Source of the DNA: Typha latifolia
Taxonomy: Eukaryota > Streptophyta > Magnoliopsida > Poales > Typhaceae
Assembly (NCBI GenBank): GCA_019914945.1
Contig: CM034108.1
Location: forward strand, 134,001-198,000
Direction: 5' to 3'
Length of the DNA stretch: 64,000 nucleotides
Both the position numbers and the translations under genes were made by a program. Shown here piece after piece: positions 1 to 11,623 of this stretch. Under the pieces are notes generated by a model. That model ran no database searches and was not told where the DNA came from. It was given only the letters and a program-made list of their open reading frames with translations. The stretch's first letter is position 1, and each line of letters opens with the position of its first letter.

Positions 1-2817
1 TATTTCCTTCTGCAACCAAAGCAGGAGCCTGATACGTAATAAAAGAGCTCAGAAAAGTAGATTACTTAATTGAACAAATTGCAAGTCAAAGCCCTTACAG
101 CTTCACAAATGTTTGATTGCCATGATTATTGCAGGGTAATTACTAATGAGAGGATGGATACTTGGATAGCATATTTATGGTGACATGCTATTAGCATCAG
201 AAGTACTTACTGCTTGTCCAATCTCAGACATTAAGCATGCGAGACCAGCAATTATCTTCTCATCTTTATTTACTAGAGCAGGAAGGAGAAGTATTTCTTT
301 AATATATTGTATTCTAAACAGCAAAACCTGAGGTAATCCCTACAAAGAGAAGAACAAAAGTTTTGAGTAACAAGACAGCATCTGGGTTTGCTAGAATATG
401 ATGACTTAAAATAGCAGACTTCACTAAATAAAACTGCATACAGCAAGGATGCTTAAATTATGTGCAGATAGTACTACAAGAACAAACAGGATGTGGGCAA
501 ATAAGTCTTAACACAAGTTGGTTGGTTTCTCCACGCCAGAATTGGGATTCACGAAATCATTAATACCCTTCAGTTGAAGTCTACTAGAGAGAAAAGGCTC
601 ATTTTATTCCTTTCTACAATATTTCTTGGAAGTTGTAAGTTGTAACATACGCTTAGCTATGAATCTAGCTAGAAAACTGTTTTCCCTTATTCATGACAGA
701 AATGAAGATAGCTTCTGATATAATGACATTAACTTCTACAATGTCTAGAACTTTTCCATGTCTAAGGAACATCGTAAGGTTGCTCAATAGATGCAGGAAC
801 AAGGATTGTAACAAATAATGCATATAGTATTTCCCATTAACTGTATTTCATGAGAAGCGCTCCCTTTGCCAAGTTTTCCTATGGTTAGGGCTTAGGATTA
901 TGGTACCATTTTCTAGAGATTGACATCAAGCTAACAAATCAATGACAATTGCTAAAGACTGCATATTCTCATATTGCGCTCTAGCCAACCCAACTTGGAT
1001 GCTGATAAAGTGTTATCACCTCCAGATCAATTTAATAGGAGCTCATACAAATGCATGCTCAACAGATTAATAAGACAGAATGTTAAGTCTGAGACACTTA
1101 ATCACTGTACTACAGTAGTTGACTTTCCCAGCTAAGAAGTGAATATGTGAGCCTAGGCATGGGCATGTGTGTTTGTGTGGGAAAAAATTTAGAGGGAAGA
1201 ACAGGAAAGTGCAAGAGGAAGAAGATAAGGCAAATACTTTAATACCTCTCTAAAATTCATAATTCTAATTTAACGGTTGTAATAGCCAATTTCTATATTT
1301 GGTACCAGTTCCAAAATTACATTACGTAAAAATAAAGATATATTAGTTAAAAAGATCAATGCGCCTAACTTTTGGATTGCACGTTCTTTTTTCTATTAAA
1401 ATTTCTCTCTTTTTTAGATATGATTAAAGATTAATTATAGGAGATATCATTTAATACTAGACGATTTAAATTTGATTTTTTACCTTTATAAGAGATAGAT
1501 TTCAATTTAAATTTAATTCTCTATCTTTATATGTTATCAAATTTTAGTTTAAATAAATCTTAAATTAATGAGAGATATATGTAAATAATTAAAAACTGAT
1601 CGAAGATATAAAATTTTGTTATGACCCAGCTTAGGGAAGGGGTCTAATGGGTTTGGTTGAGTATAGTTCTATTGGGTTGAGTCCAATTTCAATTTCTGCA
1701 TTGTTTATTCCTACATTTGTTTTTAACCTCCTTCCTCTAGCAGCCAGCGGTGCCCCAAGGTAGATCGAGCTTCACCAGCTATGCTTCTCCCTCTTCGATC
1801 GAACTCCCCTCCTTTCTCTAGTGTAATCTTCTCCCCTACCCCATTCTCCTCTAGCTCTAGTAGCCTATCCTAGGAACCTCTTCAGCTCCTCCACCAAGCT
1901 CCCCAACCCACTTTACAGCAGCCATTACTGAAGTTGTAGCTTCTTCCCACTGAGCCCCCACTCCAACTCAGCCCCTCCTCTCCTAGCTCCATTTCGGCTG
2001 CAACACCTTGCTAATGGCCAACCGCAACACCTCTACCCAGCTCCACAAGCACCCTACACCGACACCCATTCTGACCAACTTTGATCGCCTCAATCACGAC
2101 AAATTTAATTAAACTTTCATCAAGTTAATTATAAATAAATAAATAAATATATATATATATATAATATTACTCTAAGTTAAGCATATATATGTCTTTCATT
2201 TGATAAATTATTAAGATAATATAATTGTCAAAAAATAACATGTAAGGTAATATATTTTTAGAATTAAAAATTACCTATTGAACCAGTAATACCTTTTAAT
2301 TTTTTTGGCATTCCTATTATACCCTTGAGAATCTTAACCATTAGATCCTATTTTGCAGATTGATAAACATTTACCTCTAGGGCACGGAAGAAACGCTCAA
2401 AAGATAAATATAAAAGGACAGAAATAAGAATCAAAGAGCTAGAATAGGAGAACAGTTTATGCAATTTGTATCTTGCCCTAAAGGCCTAAACCCTCGCATA
2501 TATCTACCGGCTTGATGCTCAGTTTATAAAGCGATGGATTTTGATCATGGCATCATATAACAAAAACAGTAATCCTTTGGTCTCAATTATTTGGGGTCGA
2601 CTATATTGATTCTTCTTCTTTGTTCATCTATATTTAATGCATCAATTTGTGTTAGGAGTAGAATTAAAAAATAGTTAAAACATGGGGTTAAACCGTAAAA
2701 AATACATAAAACAGGGTATGAAATATATAAATATAAAATGGAGAATGTCTCGCGGTGGCAAGGTAGCTACATTTTCTCGTCACGAAGTTGAACACAATCT
2801 ATCTATCTATCTATCTA

Positions 2818-2859
<42 letters not shown>

Positions 2860-5800
2860 GAAGTCACTCCTTGGGTGCATTATCTGGTCTTCGTTGGACA
2901 TTTCTAAACCATCTTAATCAATCCTTATGTAATTTATATCCTACAGATCTTATCCCTAACTTTTGTCTAATAGTATTCTATCTTTCTTAGCAACACCACA
3001 CATCCATCTTGACAACCTCATTTTGAGTATGTTGTTTTCTAGTTGTACAACCTTATGATCCATAAAGAAGTAACGGCTTTATGGCCATCTTAGAAAACTT
3101 TTCTTTAAAATAAGAGCATGGATCAAAGTTGTGGTCTTGATTGCACTAAGAATCAATCCATTTAGCTAGGTTTGTCATATAAGTGAGATACCAACAACTG
3201 GCACTGACTGTGCCATTGGCACAACTAGATGATGGCATGTGTTGACCAGCACAAGTAGCGTTAGAGCAAGTCTCTTCGGTAGCCATTTTCCCAAATAAAA
3301 AGTAGAAGTCAAAGAAGAAGAAAAAGAGGAAATCTAGGAGGGATTTAAAAGTACTTGTTCAATATTTAAATCCCATCAAAAGATAGATTTTCTTTCATTC
3401 TTAAATATTTTTTTTACATTTTAAAAACTAATTTTGGGTACACAAATAATATATCTAGTAACACATATCTAACATTTTGGTGCTATAGTATGAAAAAAGT
3501 ATTCTTTATAATATAGGAACTAAAGGGATTTTTCCCAAATTTTGCTCCAAATTTCAAAATAATTCAAAATTAATATGTTGCATTCATTCAAATCGGATCA
3601 AAATTGGTTCAGATTTGTAGGAACAAGTTAAATTAACTCTATGAGTTGATTTGAACCTAAATTTTAAACTTTTAAAATTTTAGCATACTAGAAATTATTT
3701 GATAATATTATTTTCCCCAAATTATTTCACTCACTCACAAAATATGAAATTCATTTAATTCAAAAAATTTAGGAAAATAAAAATTACAAAGGAAAAAAAT
3801 TAGGAAAAATACGTTCAATTCGTATTTACTTAAGTTTTGGTTTTCAATTATTGAATTATTGCCAATTAATGAATGTGTTTAATTTTATTATGAATTGAAT
3901 TATATTTCTAGTTTCTACTAGACTATTGCTATATTTTTAAAAGTATAGGTCATTTACAACATTATATGGTATAAGCTTTAAATCATATATTCAAACCAAA
4001 ACATGTATAAAAAATTAAAAAAACATATTTCAGATGTGTCATTGTGTCATTGGCACACTAGGGTGTGCTGGGCAGGCACGCCTCGTGTCAACAGGGTATT
4101 GCCAAAGTACGTGCAACTGGCACGACGATCCTTGCATTTTAGTGTATTTTGATTATTGCAATTCTTGTTTCAATCTATCAGCTTCAAATTTCTTTTAGTG
4201 AATGAAATTCCAGAATCTAGAGATTCTAGACATTACTAGAAACTTTAGGTAAATAAGAAAATTAAGAACAAGAACAAATTAGAAAGACCCACATAACATT
4301 ACAAAATTAGTCAAAACATTGTATGTCCTAATCATTATGCAATGCGAAATGAAATGAATTCATCTTGAGATCTAACCAGAAATTTGTGAAAGTACTATTC
4401 TTTTGCAATATATTACACTAGGTTTAATAGCATGTAAGTAATGGTGTTGACAATGGGTTAGGTCCAAGATGGAGTCAAGCCAACTCCAGCTTGGAATCTG
4501 AAATTTAAGAATATTGCTATAGGTCTATTTCAATTGGTTGCTAGTTTCGAGGGTGGTTCTGGATTGGATGAGATCAGAATATGAAAAGTATGAAACATTT
4601 CAGCAACATCTCAACTTTCGATGAAACCTCAAATCATTGTTGGATTGAACCTCAACTTTGATCCCTGCTATATTGCATGACATATTCTGATAATTAAGTT
4701 ATTTAAGGTAGTCAATTATTCAAGGGAACAGAGTCATGAAGGAGAATCAAGTCAAGAGAAAAATTTGGGGATATTTGGATGCCATAAGTAACGTATCAAA
4801 TTCGGCTACACTTTATCTTCCCCACCCCAATGTACTTACTTTACTAATTAGGAAATCTCCTCAAACATACGGAGTAAGAGAAATTATAGATCAGAACTTC
4901 ATGGCCTTCAACAACTCCAAGTACTTAATCAAAACTGACAAGGTAAGTAAGCAAGACTACATCTCAGAGAATTCAGTGCCCACATAAGAACCATTTAAGA
5001 CCCATTTTCTGGTAGTATTTCTGTACCAAAAGCTGAGAATATACTTTTAATAAGCTCAGTTTGACAGAAGATTCATAAAAAATATATAATAAAGAGAAAA
5101 GATATATTTATTCCTAATGAATGTTTTACCAAGTTAATCAACAGAAACAAGAAAAATTACAGGGAAAGAGGGAAACTAACTTCTAACCGGAATAAGAAAT
5201 GAGTTCAATTACCTCATATCGGTTGACTAGCTCAATCATAACCTCGATGGCCACATCAAATGAGGAAGATACCTTTCCAACAAATGTAAATAAATAATTT
5301 TTGAGTAAATAAGAAAGTGAGAAACTAGAATTGTCAAGTATTAAATCTCCTTGAAACAGAAAAAAAGTTTATTAATTTAAAAAAAAAAGACAAAGGAACA
5401 AAAAGGAGAGAAGAGAAATCGCACCTGTAAAGAATTGAATACAAAGTTAAGAAGTGGGTGTGTTGGAAGGGAAGTGGGTGGCATCTCTGAAAAGCAACCT
5501 GCACGGACCTGAAGTCCCAAAGAGCTTATTGTTATTAATAAATAGCTGGAAGGAAGCTTCACACGAATTGATTGTTACTGAATGTGATAGCTGGAACTGA
5601 GAAAAATGAAAAAAAATAAAATACTCCAAGCATCATTCCAGTCCTAGTATCTCAGGACGTGGAATCTGGAAGAAACTTAGGCTTGCAGATTGAGACCAGT
5701 CAGACAAGGAGAACAGCAGGAGGGCCAAATCACCTATAACGAACTGGTGCTGTTGAATCCAGAAGGAAAGACAAGTTGAGAGCTATAAAATACTGGAAGA

Positions 5801-6141
5801 AACCTAGGTATAGCTGGTAATCTGCAGAGACTCCTACTGATGTGAGACTTACAATAGAATGCAAAGTTGATGCCACATTGGTCTAGGCCAGGAAATGTCA
5901 CATGCCTCGGCAATGTAACAGGATTTGGCACCGCAAATTCATTCAGGGCTAGTGAATTAGCTTTATGATAAGAGTGTAACGCACTTACCCAACTAAGCAA
6001 GCATCGCAGAATCTTCCGATTCCTCTCACAGAGTTGAATTCCATCAAGAATTTGCTCTGATTGGAGTAGAAGAAACTGAAGAACAGTAGGAGTATGAGAG
6101 AGGAGCTGCACCACAAAACAAGAAGCATTAGGGAGAAATAC

Positions 6142-6191
<50 letters not shown>

Positions 6192-6919
6192 TCTCATCAA
6201 AACCTCTCGTGTGAACTGGCATCTGGTTGCTGCGTCTAAATTTCGATCTCCACTCTGGTCCTCGACGACTTCCTCGGGAAGGACGGTGAGCATTTCCAGC
6301 ACTGCAAGATTGCCGTTCTCCTGGCTCTGCAGCTGGTGGAGGCTAGCGAAGAGTTGCTCAATAGGCTTCTTGTGCTCGACTGCCCGAAGCACCAGCGCCG
6401 ACAGGGCAAGACAAATCTGGGTCAAAAGCTGCGACAATCGATATGAAACAAACAAGCGAACAAATGATGGGTTTCTTCGGTGGAAGGGGAGTATTAGGGT
6501 AGGAGGAGAGGCAACGAGGGGAACCTGGGGGGGGCCCAAGCTGAATCTTTGAGCAGCGACGAGGAGGGCATTGAGCAACGCATCTTTGGCTCCGAACTGT
6601 AGGTGGTATCCCTCGTTTTGGATCTGGGCATCGTCAAGAACGATATATTAGAAAGGAGTAGCAAGTAATGGGAGGTGTTGCGGCAGAGGGAATTCGTTAC
6701 CTTGCGGCGGAGGATCTGGGCGGCGAAGAATTCAACTTCAAATGGGGAGAGGAGGTGGCGTTGGTCGGAGGAGGTGAGGAGGGAGGTGGCGACTTCCCAT
6801 GCGGCGTCGGACTGCTGGAACTGGACTAGCCATTGATTGGCGGCTACACGGTTGCACGACTGGGTGTCGTGGTTTAGCACGTGCACCGCCTGCGCCACCC
6901 TGATCTGCAGCTCATTCAT
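1..6919 (-). CDS. Importin-13-like karyopherin beta (partial, 3' end outside window)
   Basis: This is a nuclear transport receptor of the importin-beta superfamily, closest from memory to the plant importin-13/transportin-SR-like proteins that carry cargo through the nuclear pore in a Ran-dependent way. Eight coding exons join in frame: 6701-6919, 6525-6623, 6204-6428, 5989-6105, 5425-5508, 5213-5272, 211-339 and 1-28. All have GT-AG borders, and the seven complete exons are whole numbers of codons. The start at 6919 opens with MNELQIRVAQAVHVLNHD, followed by the importin N-terminal helix region (AANQWLVQFQQSDAAWEVA). Helical HEAT-repeat sequence follows, with the block LTVLPEEVVEDQSGDRNLD in exon 3. 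About 340 residues are visible; family members are near 1,000, so most of the protein lies to the left. An in-frame ATG 69 bases upstream (6988) gives a low-complexity leader not expected in the family. Family assignment is firm; the exact paralogue is not. Confidence 0.88.
2574..3120 (-). mobile_element. Degenerate RTE-clade LINE, 3' end fragment
   Basis: Read on the minus strand, the sequence gives the pieces KMAIKPLLLYGS, MRLSRWMCGVAKKDRI and RWFRNVQRRPDNAPKE in different frames. These match, from memory, the conserved C-terminal end of plant RTE-type LINE reverse transcriptases (LYG, MLRWMCG, RWFGHVQRRP blocks). The end near 2574-2601 (rc CCCCAAATAATTGAGACCAA) resembles the usual RTE 3' tail. 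Several frameshifts and stops, plus a microsatellite at 2798-2857, show it is long dead. It sits antisense to the window and in the same orientation as the host gene. Confidence 0.65.
2798..2857. repeat. Compound (TCTA)n(AT)n microsatellite
   Basis: About six TCTA units run directly into about 18 AT units inside the RTE LINE relic in intron 6. A shorter (AAAT)n(AT)n tract lies at about 2133-2166. Confidence 0.95.
6147..6188. repeat. (AG)21 microsatellite in a 98-nt intron
   Basis: Forty-two bases of pure AG repeat lie in intron 3 of the importin gene (6106-6203). On the transcript it reads (CU)21 and begins 15 nt after the 5' splice site, filling almost half of the intron. Confidence 0.97.
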
Positions 6920-7345
6920 CGGCAACGACGACGATGACAAATAAAGAGGATGTGTAGGAGGGGGTAGATGAGACTGGGAGAGAAACAAAGGGGAAGATTT
7001 GGGAGGAGGAGGAAGCGAGTGCGAGGAGGGGGCGAGTGGAGGAGGTACCCGTACTAACCAACTAACTGGTACGAATCCATGGATCGGACGGCTGAGTGAG
7101 CCGGGAAGGGGGCAGGTGGAAGGAAGGAATTGGGAGGGCAGAGCGTAGGTGGGGAAGAGAGAGAGAAAAAAAATGAAGAGAGACGGTCGGATGGGATTGG
7201 GCTGATGGCTGACTCTGGAAAATCCAAAGGCTTCAATTCAATTGTTGATGTGCGTCTCCGATCTGATCTATCTATCTGCAGCCGCAGCCGCGCGTTCGCA
7301 TTGGATTGGGTCTTACGTCTGGATTTGGACTTTTTGAGTTACAAT
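6920..7345 (-). promoter_or_regulatory. 5' leader and promoter region of the importin-13-like gene
   Basis: This gene-free stretch lies upstream of the importin start codon. It is purine-rich on the plus strand, so CT-rich on the transcript strand (6940-7170), as is common for plant 5' leaders. I see no clear TATA box and no coding frame with homology. The extent of the promoter is inferred only from position; the inverted-repeat element at 7346 bounds it. Confidence 0.4.
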
Positions 7346-8424
7346 TAGGGCTGTTAAAAAAAGCCCATGGGCTCGGCTCGTTAAGAGACCGGCTCGAGTT
7401 CGGCTTGAGCTCTAAATGAGCTGACCAAGCTGACTTTTTGAGCTTGAATGTCTAATCGAGCCAAGCTAGAGCTAGTTCGCTCGAGCTCGCTCGATTACTG
7501 TAGCACTATATACATATAAAGGCTCACTCTTAAATCTCAAGTTAGGTCCTCTGTTCTCAACCCTAGAAAACTCGATTCCTTACCATAGCTGTCGTCGTCC
7601 TCATTGGAGCCACTGCCCTCCTCACCGAAGCAGCTCCTCCTCTTATCCTCTGTTCCTCTATCAAAGTTTGGCAGTTGAGCCCAGAGTGATATCGGGGCTA
7701 GGTTTAGGGTTTTGGCAAGGGCTTTTGTGGGCGATTAGTTGCGATCGAGGATGGGGAGCTCTGCTCCAGCCAGTGCGAGAGCTCTACGAAAAGCCAAAGA
7801 CTTTGGTCGAACCCTTTGCCGCTCTGCTCCGGCAAGCTCTCCCTACCATCGGTGAGGGCCGAACCCTCCGCTTCCTCAACTCCAACCCTAGGCTTTGCTT
7901 GGACGAGGGACCGGAGGACGTAGACGAGGGATAGGGCCAAACCCTCCAGCAAGCTCTCCCCGCCACCGTCGAAGGCCTCTCCCTCCTCCACCGCCTCATC
8001 GATGACCATGCCAAACCCTCCCCGAAGAATGTGGTCAAGCTTCTCGGTTATTGCTTGGAGGCAGAAGTCCCCATGATTTTGTCCCTAATTGTACTATGTT
8101 TCAGCTTATTTAGTTTTGTAGCACTTGAGGAAGAGAGAAGCCTCTCATCAAATTTCATATCCGTTGTGAACTAATGATCAAATTAAATTGAAGAAGACAT
8201 GGAGTTGATTAAAAAATTCGCTAAGCTAGCAATGGCATGCTTAAGTATTAGCGGAGAATAAAGGCCAACGAAGGAAGTAGCGGTCAAGCTATCGAGCTCA
8301 GCTCGAGCCTCATCGAGCTGAAGATGAGCTGAGTTGAGTTAAGCTTTTTCAGCTCAAATCGAGCTCGAGCTAGTAAAATACAGCAATTGAGCTAAGTCGA
8401 GCTAGGTCCAGCTAGCTAGCCCTA
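7346..8424. mobile_element. Non-autonomous inverted-repeat DNA element (hAT-like?) with captured kinase fragments
   Basis: The element is bounded by TAGGGCT at 7346 and AGCCCTA at 8418-8424. About 150 bp at each end is dense in GAGCTCGAGC-type motifs in opposite orientation, for example TCGCTCGAGCTCGCTCGA near 7478 and ATCGAGCTCGAGCTAG near 8357. Terminal TAGGGCTG-type ends with GAGCTCG subterminal repeats are common in plant hAT-like non-autonomous elements, but a clean 8 bp target duplication is absent; only AAT flanks both sides. The middle (about 7560-8282) is gene-like and includes wall-associated-kinase-like pieces. There is no transposase, so mobilisation would need an outside source. 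Confidence 0.55.
8011..8282 (+). pseudogene. Wall-associated-kinase-like fragments inside the inverted-repeat element
   Basis: The frame at 8029-8088 reads KNVVKLLGYCLEAEVPMIL, close to the WAK/WAKL kinase stretch around subdomains IV-V ([20 protein letters not shown] type). After stops, the frame at 8187-8282 reads MELIKKFAKLAMACLSISGE, a stop, then RPTKEVA, matching the C-terminal end of the same kinase family (LAK-CL-GEERPTMKEVA). The catalytic loop and activation segment between them are missing. This is therefore an internally deleted, dead copy, ending where the right inverted-repeat arm begins. Homology is from memory of the family. Confidence 0.6.
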
Positions 8425-9864
8425 AATCTGGCTGGATAGGACAACCAGACCCAGGCTATTAGATTTAGATGACAATCCAACCCTCGAGCTTGCTGAACGA
8501 ATGTTAACCCTATCCCCACCACGTTACCATAGCAGACATGAGGAACTAATAACAGAGAGAGAGAGAGAGAAGCCGGGGGAGGTGGCAGTGGAGTTGGTGG
8601 CCATTCTGGTTAAGGAGAGCTGCAAGAGAGACAGAGGTCCTACCATATGAGGATTAACGGAGACTAAATAGGCTCTTCCTCGGTGCCGTGCCTGACAAGC
8701 TTAGACCTCTTCTCTATTTAATAAACATATCATAAGCTATAATTGATCATCACATAATATGATGCCTCATCATGCTCGAGAGATGTCACTATGCATTACG
8801 AATAGAAGTTTACATCCATTAAATGAATTCGTTTCTTGGCGATTATACTCTATTGATTGTGTTGTGTTCGAATTTTAGTGATGACAAATGTGTATAAATC
8901 ATCCTCAGTTGTAACTCTAGCACTTAGACATATGAGGAAGCTCTCCTCATACAGTAATAAAAGAAATGCATTGAGAGTAAACTAGAGAACTTACAAAGTT
9001 TAGTGTGCTAGATCCTCTGTACTTCATACTAAGGTGAATTACAAAAAGAATTTCCAAATTGAAAACTATTTATGAAGTTTCTTTTATTGTGCTTATATGC
9101 CAATGATTAGCATGTAATGTGACATTATTGTACAGATTTCTTAGGTTGTACATGTTTTATAAGTATTTTGGTTTATAACTTTGTCATTTTATTGTGAAAT
9201 ATATATTTAACACTTTATCTTTTATTTTATTTTATTTTATTTACACCTTCTATTTTTATTGTTTGCAAATTGAGCATTGCTTTTTATTAAATATGTGTAG
9301 AAAATATCTTGGACTAGGTTTATACTAATACTATTTGGCATAAAAATAGAAGATTTCATCAATTGCAAATATTTTTTTTAAATGACTAAGATGCCCTTCG
9401 TTAGGTTTATGTAATTAGCAAATTATATTTCAAAACATAACTAATATTCATGTAATGTACTTAGATTTTATGTATAAGCATATGTATAAGGTATGAGATA
9501 TTTGATGAAGAATATTGAAGTGGAAGAATAATTTTGAAAACAAAATATTCGAAACGCTTTTAGAATCATTATTAAAGTGATTGAACGGTGTTATGATGCT
9601 TGAAAAAGTACAAAATTTTATCAAAAAATATCAGAACAAGCACTCTGCATTCAACTGTTTAGTCTGTCATTTAAACAGAGCGTTCGAATGCACTCTGGAC
9701 CCATTCAAACACACTCTATAATCGTTCACATCGCATTCACACATATAGAGAGCTTGTTTTAGTCATTCGAACGTACCCTGCAGGCATTCACACATACAAC
9801 GATGGCATTCACACATATAGATGTTTTTATTTTGCTATTTGCGGCGCGTTCATAGCATTTGAAC
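8425..9864. other. Intergenic DNA without recognisable genes
   Basis: The stretch is AT-rich and has a short GA run at about 8554-8570. Around 9640-9850 there are several copies of a CATTCACACATATAGA-like phrase and CATTCGAACG-like words. This looks like degraded repeat or LTR material, but no open frame or LTR pair could be defined. Confidence 0.5.
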
Positions 9865-10082
9865 AATCCATAAAGAATCTTTGCAATTTCTAATATTATG
9901 TGAGACCTAATTTGACTTAGATTTGGTTTTATCTCTAAGAGGTACTTATCTTATCTATAAGTGAATCCATAAAGAATCTTTATAATTTCTAATATTATGT
10001 GAGACCTAATTTGACTTAGATTTGATTTTATCTCTAAGAGGTACTTATCTTACCTATAAGAGAATCCATAAAAAATCTTTGA
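9865..10082. repeat. 99-bp tandem repeat, about 2.2 copies
   Basis: The phrase AATCCATAAAGAATCTTT recurs at 9865, 9964 and, with one change, at 10063, giving a 99 bp period. The first two units differ at only a few positions. The array ends about 145 bp before the assembly gap. Confidence 0.93.
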
Positions 10083-10228
10083 AGATATATTTATCTTATT
10101 TTTAAGAATATAAAGTATTTAATCTAACCCTAGGAGTGAAAAGGACCCAGCCACATTTCCATCATCAGTATTATTTTCAAAACAGCATCTTAGGAGATGG
10201 GCTAATTTTGCTGGTTTCTATCCATTAC

Positions 10229-10728
10229 NNNNNNNNNNNNNNNNNNNNNNNNNNNNNNNNNNNNNNNNNNNNNNNNNNNNNNNNNNNNNNNNNNNNNNNN
10301 NNNNNNNNNNNNNNNNNNNNNNNNNNNNNNNNNNNNNNNNNNNNNNNNNNNNNNNNNNNNNNNNNNNNNNNNNNNNNNNNNNNNNNNNNNNNNNNNNNNN
10401 NNNNNNNNNNNNNNNNNNNNNNNNNNNNNNNNNNNNNNNNNNNNNNNNNNNNNNNNNNNNNNNNNNNNNNNNNNNNNNNNNNNNNNNNNNNNNNNNNNNN
10501 NNNNNNNNNNNNNNNNNNNNNNNNNNNNNNNNNNNNNNNNNNNNNNNNNNNNNNNNNNNNNNNNNNNNNNNNNNNNNNNNNNNNNNNNNNNNNNNNNNNN
10601 NNNNNNNNNNNNNNNNNNNNNNNNNNNNNNNNNNNNNNNNNNNNNNNNNNNNNNNNNNNNNNNNNNNNNNNNNNNNNNNNNNNNNNNNNNNNNNNNNNNN
10701 NNNNNNNNNNNNNNNNNNNNNNNNNNNN
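10229..10728. other. Assembly gap (500 N)
   Basis: Exactly 500 unknown bases. The round number suggests a placeholder or an estimated scaffold gap, so the true distance may differ. The flanks are repeat-like and AT-rich. Confidence 0.99.
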
Positions 10729-11623
10729 TGAGGGTATGCAGGAATATTTTCATGCGTTGGTGCAGGAATTTTTTTTATTATTTTATTGTGTAAGTACTGA
10801 GGTAATGTGGAGATGATGTGGTATGTTGGAAAGTTTGTAAGGATAGGGGGAATATTAATCTTTTTGTGTGGGTACTGAGGTAATGGGGGGATGTGGTGGT
10901 GGTGCAGTCAAGAATTCCTTTTTGTAACTATATAGTGCGGATATACTATGTATATAATCTATAATTTTATTAATAAAAAAATGGCAACAAGTATAGATTT
11001 ATTAAATATTACTGTATTTTGTCATTCAGTATGAAATTACCGATTACTAATACAATTTCACTATTATTCATTACTTTAATATTAATTTTATGTTACATCA
11101 AATATAATTATTACTTCTTATACTAATATATAATTAAATACTAAAATAATTTATATTAATATTAGCTCTCTTAATATGAGAAATTAGAGTAGTTCTTGGC
11201 CAAGCCCCAGCACAGTATGTATTATCTGATAATAAATTCATTTAATTTCTATAAGATTTCCGTTTTTAAGATGCATCATTCTTATAGATTAGCTAGTTTG
11301 CATTTTTGCTGTCTACTATTTCTTACTCGTATTTGGTCCCTACTCCCTAGTAAATCCGCGGAGTTCAGAGAACCACCAGTTGCTGCAAAGAATCAAGTGC
11401 CAACAGTAGTGAAAACCTTACCCATCTCATATATTTCTGGTCCATATGCTCTTGTAATATAAAACTGTAGATTATTTCTGTTCAGTTACATCTGTATTCA
11501 TTTCCAATTGCATGTAAATGTACATCACGTATGGGTAGTGGAACCTTTTGCACTTGGAGATTCTGGTTGATATTGCTTGTTGCACTTCTGTAGGTGAAAA
11601 TTACTGACACGTGGGAAAATGAT
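10729..11623. other. Intergenic DNA downstream of TORNADO 1
   Basis: Just after the gap, GTACTGAGGTAATGNGGNGATG-like phrases occur twice (10794 and 10870), suggesting a partial tandem duplication. The rest is AT-rich and will include the 3' UTR of the minus-strand gene ending at 11624. The 88-codon frame at 11196-11462 has no recognisable content. Confidence 0.5.

Larger units (their letters stand above)
340..5212 (-). other. Intron 6 of the importin-13-like gene (4.87 kb)
   Basis: This AT-rich intron separates two 60-129 bp exons that join in frame. It holds a decayed RTE LINE (2574-3120), microsatellites, and a C-rich stretch at about 1720-2100 of unknown origin. Two short stretches (about 3205-3260 and 4040-4125) share a GTGCCA/TTGGCAC-rich motif and may be related repeats. 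The 83-codon open frame at 4736-4987 has no recognisable domain. Confidence 0.8.

Noticed and set aside
4736..4987. 83-codon open frame inside the large importin intron
   Set aside because: No recognisable domain, AT-rich, and located inside an intron whose flanking exons join cleanly. Probably chance.
6094..6552. 152-codon plus-strand frame with a long Arg/Glu repeat
   Set aside because: It is the complement of importin exons 2-4 and the (AG)21 microsatellite; the repeat gives the RERERE run.
7668..8038. Overlapping open frames on both strands in the inverted-repeat element
   Set aside because: They are GC-rich low-constraint frames without domain matches. Only the kinase-like pieces further right were accepted, as a pseudogene.
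10136..10816. 226-codon open frame spanning the N gap
   Set aside because: The frame is open only because unknown bases are not read as stops.
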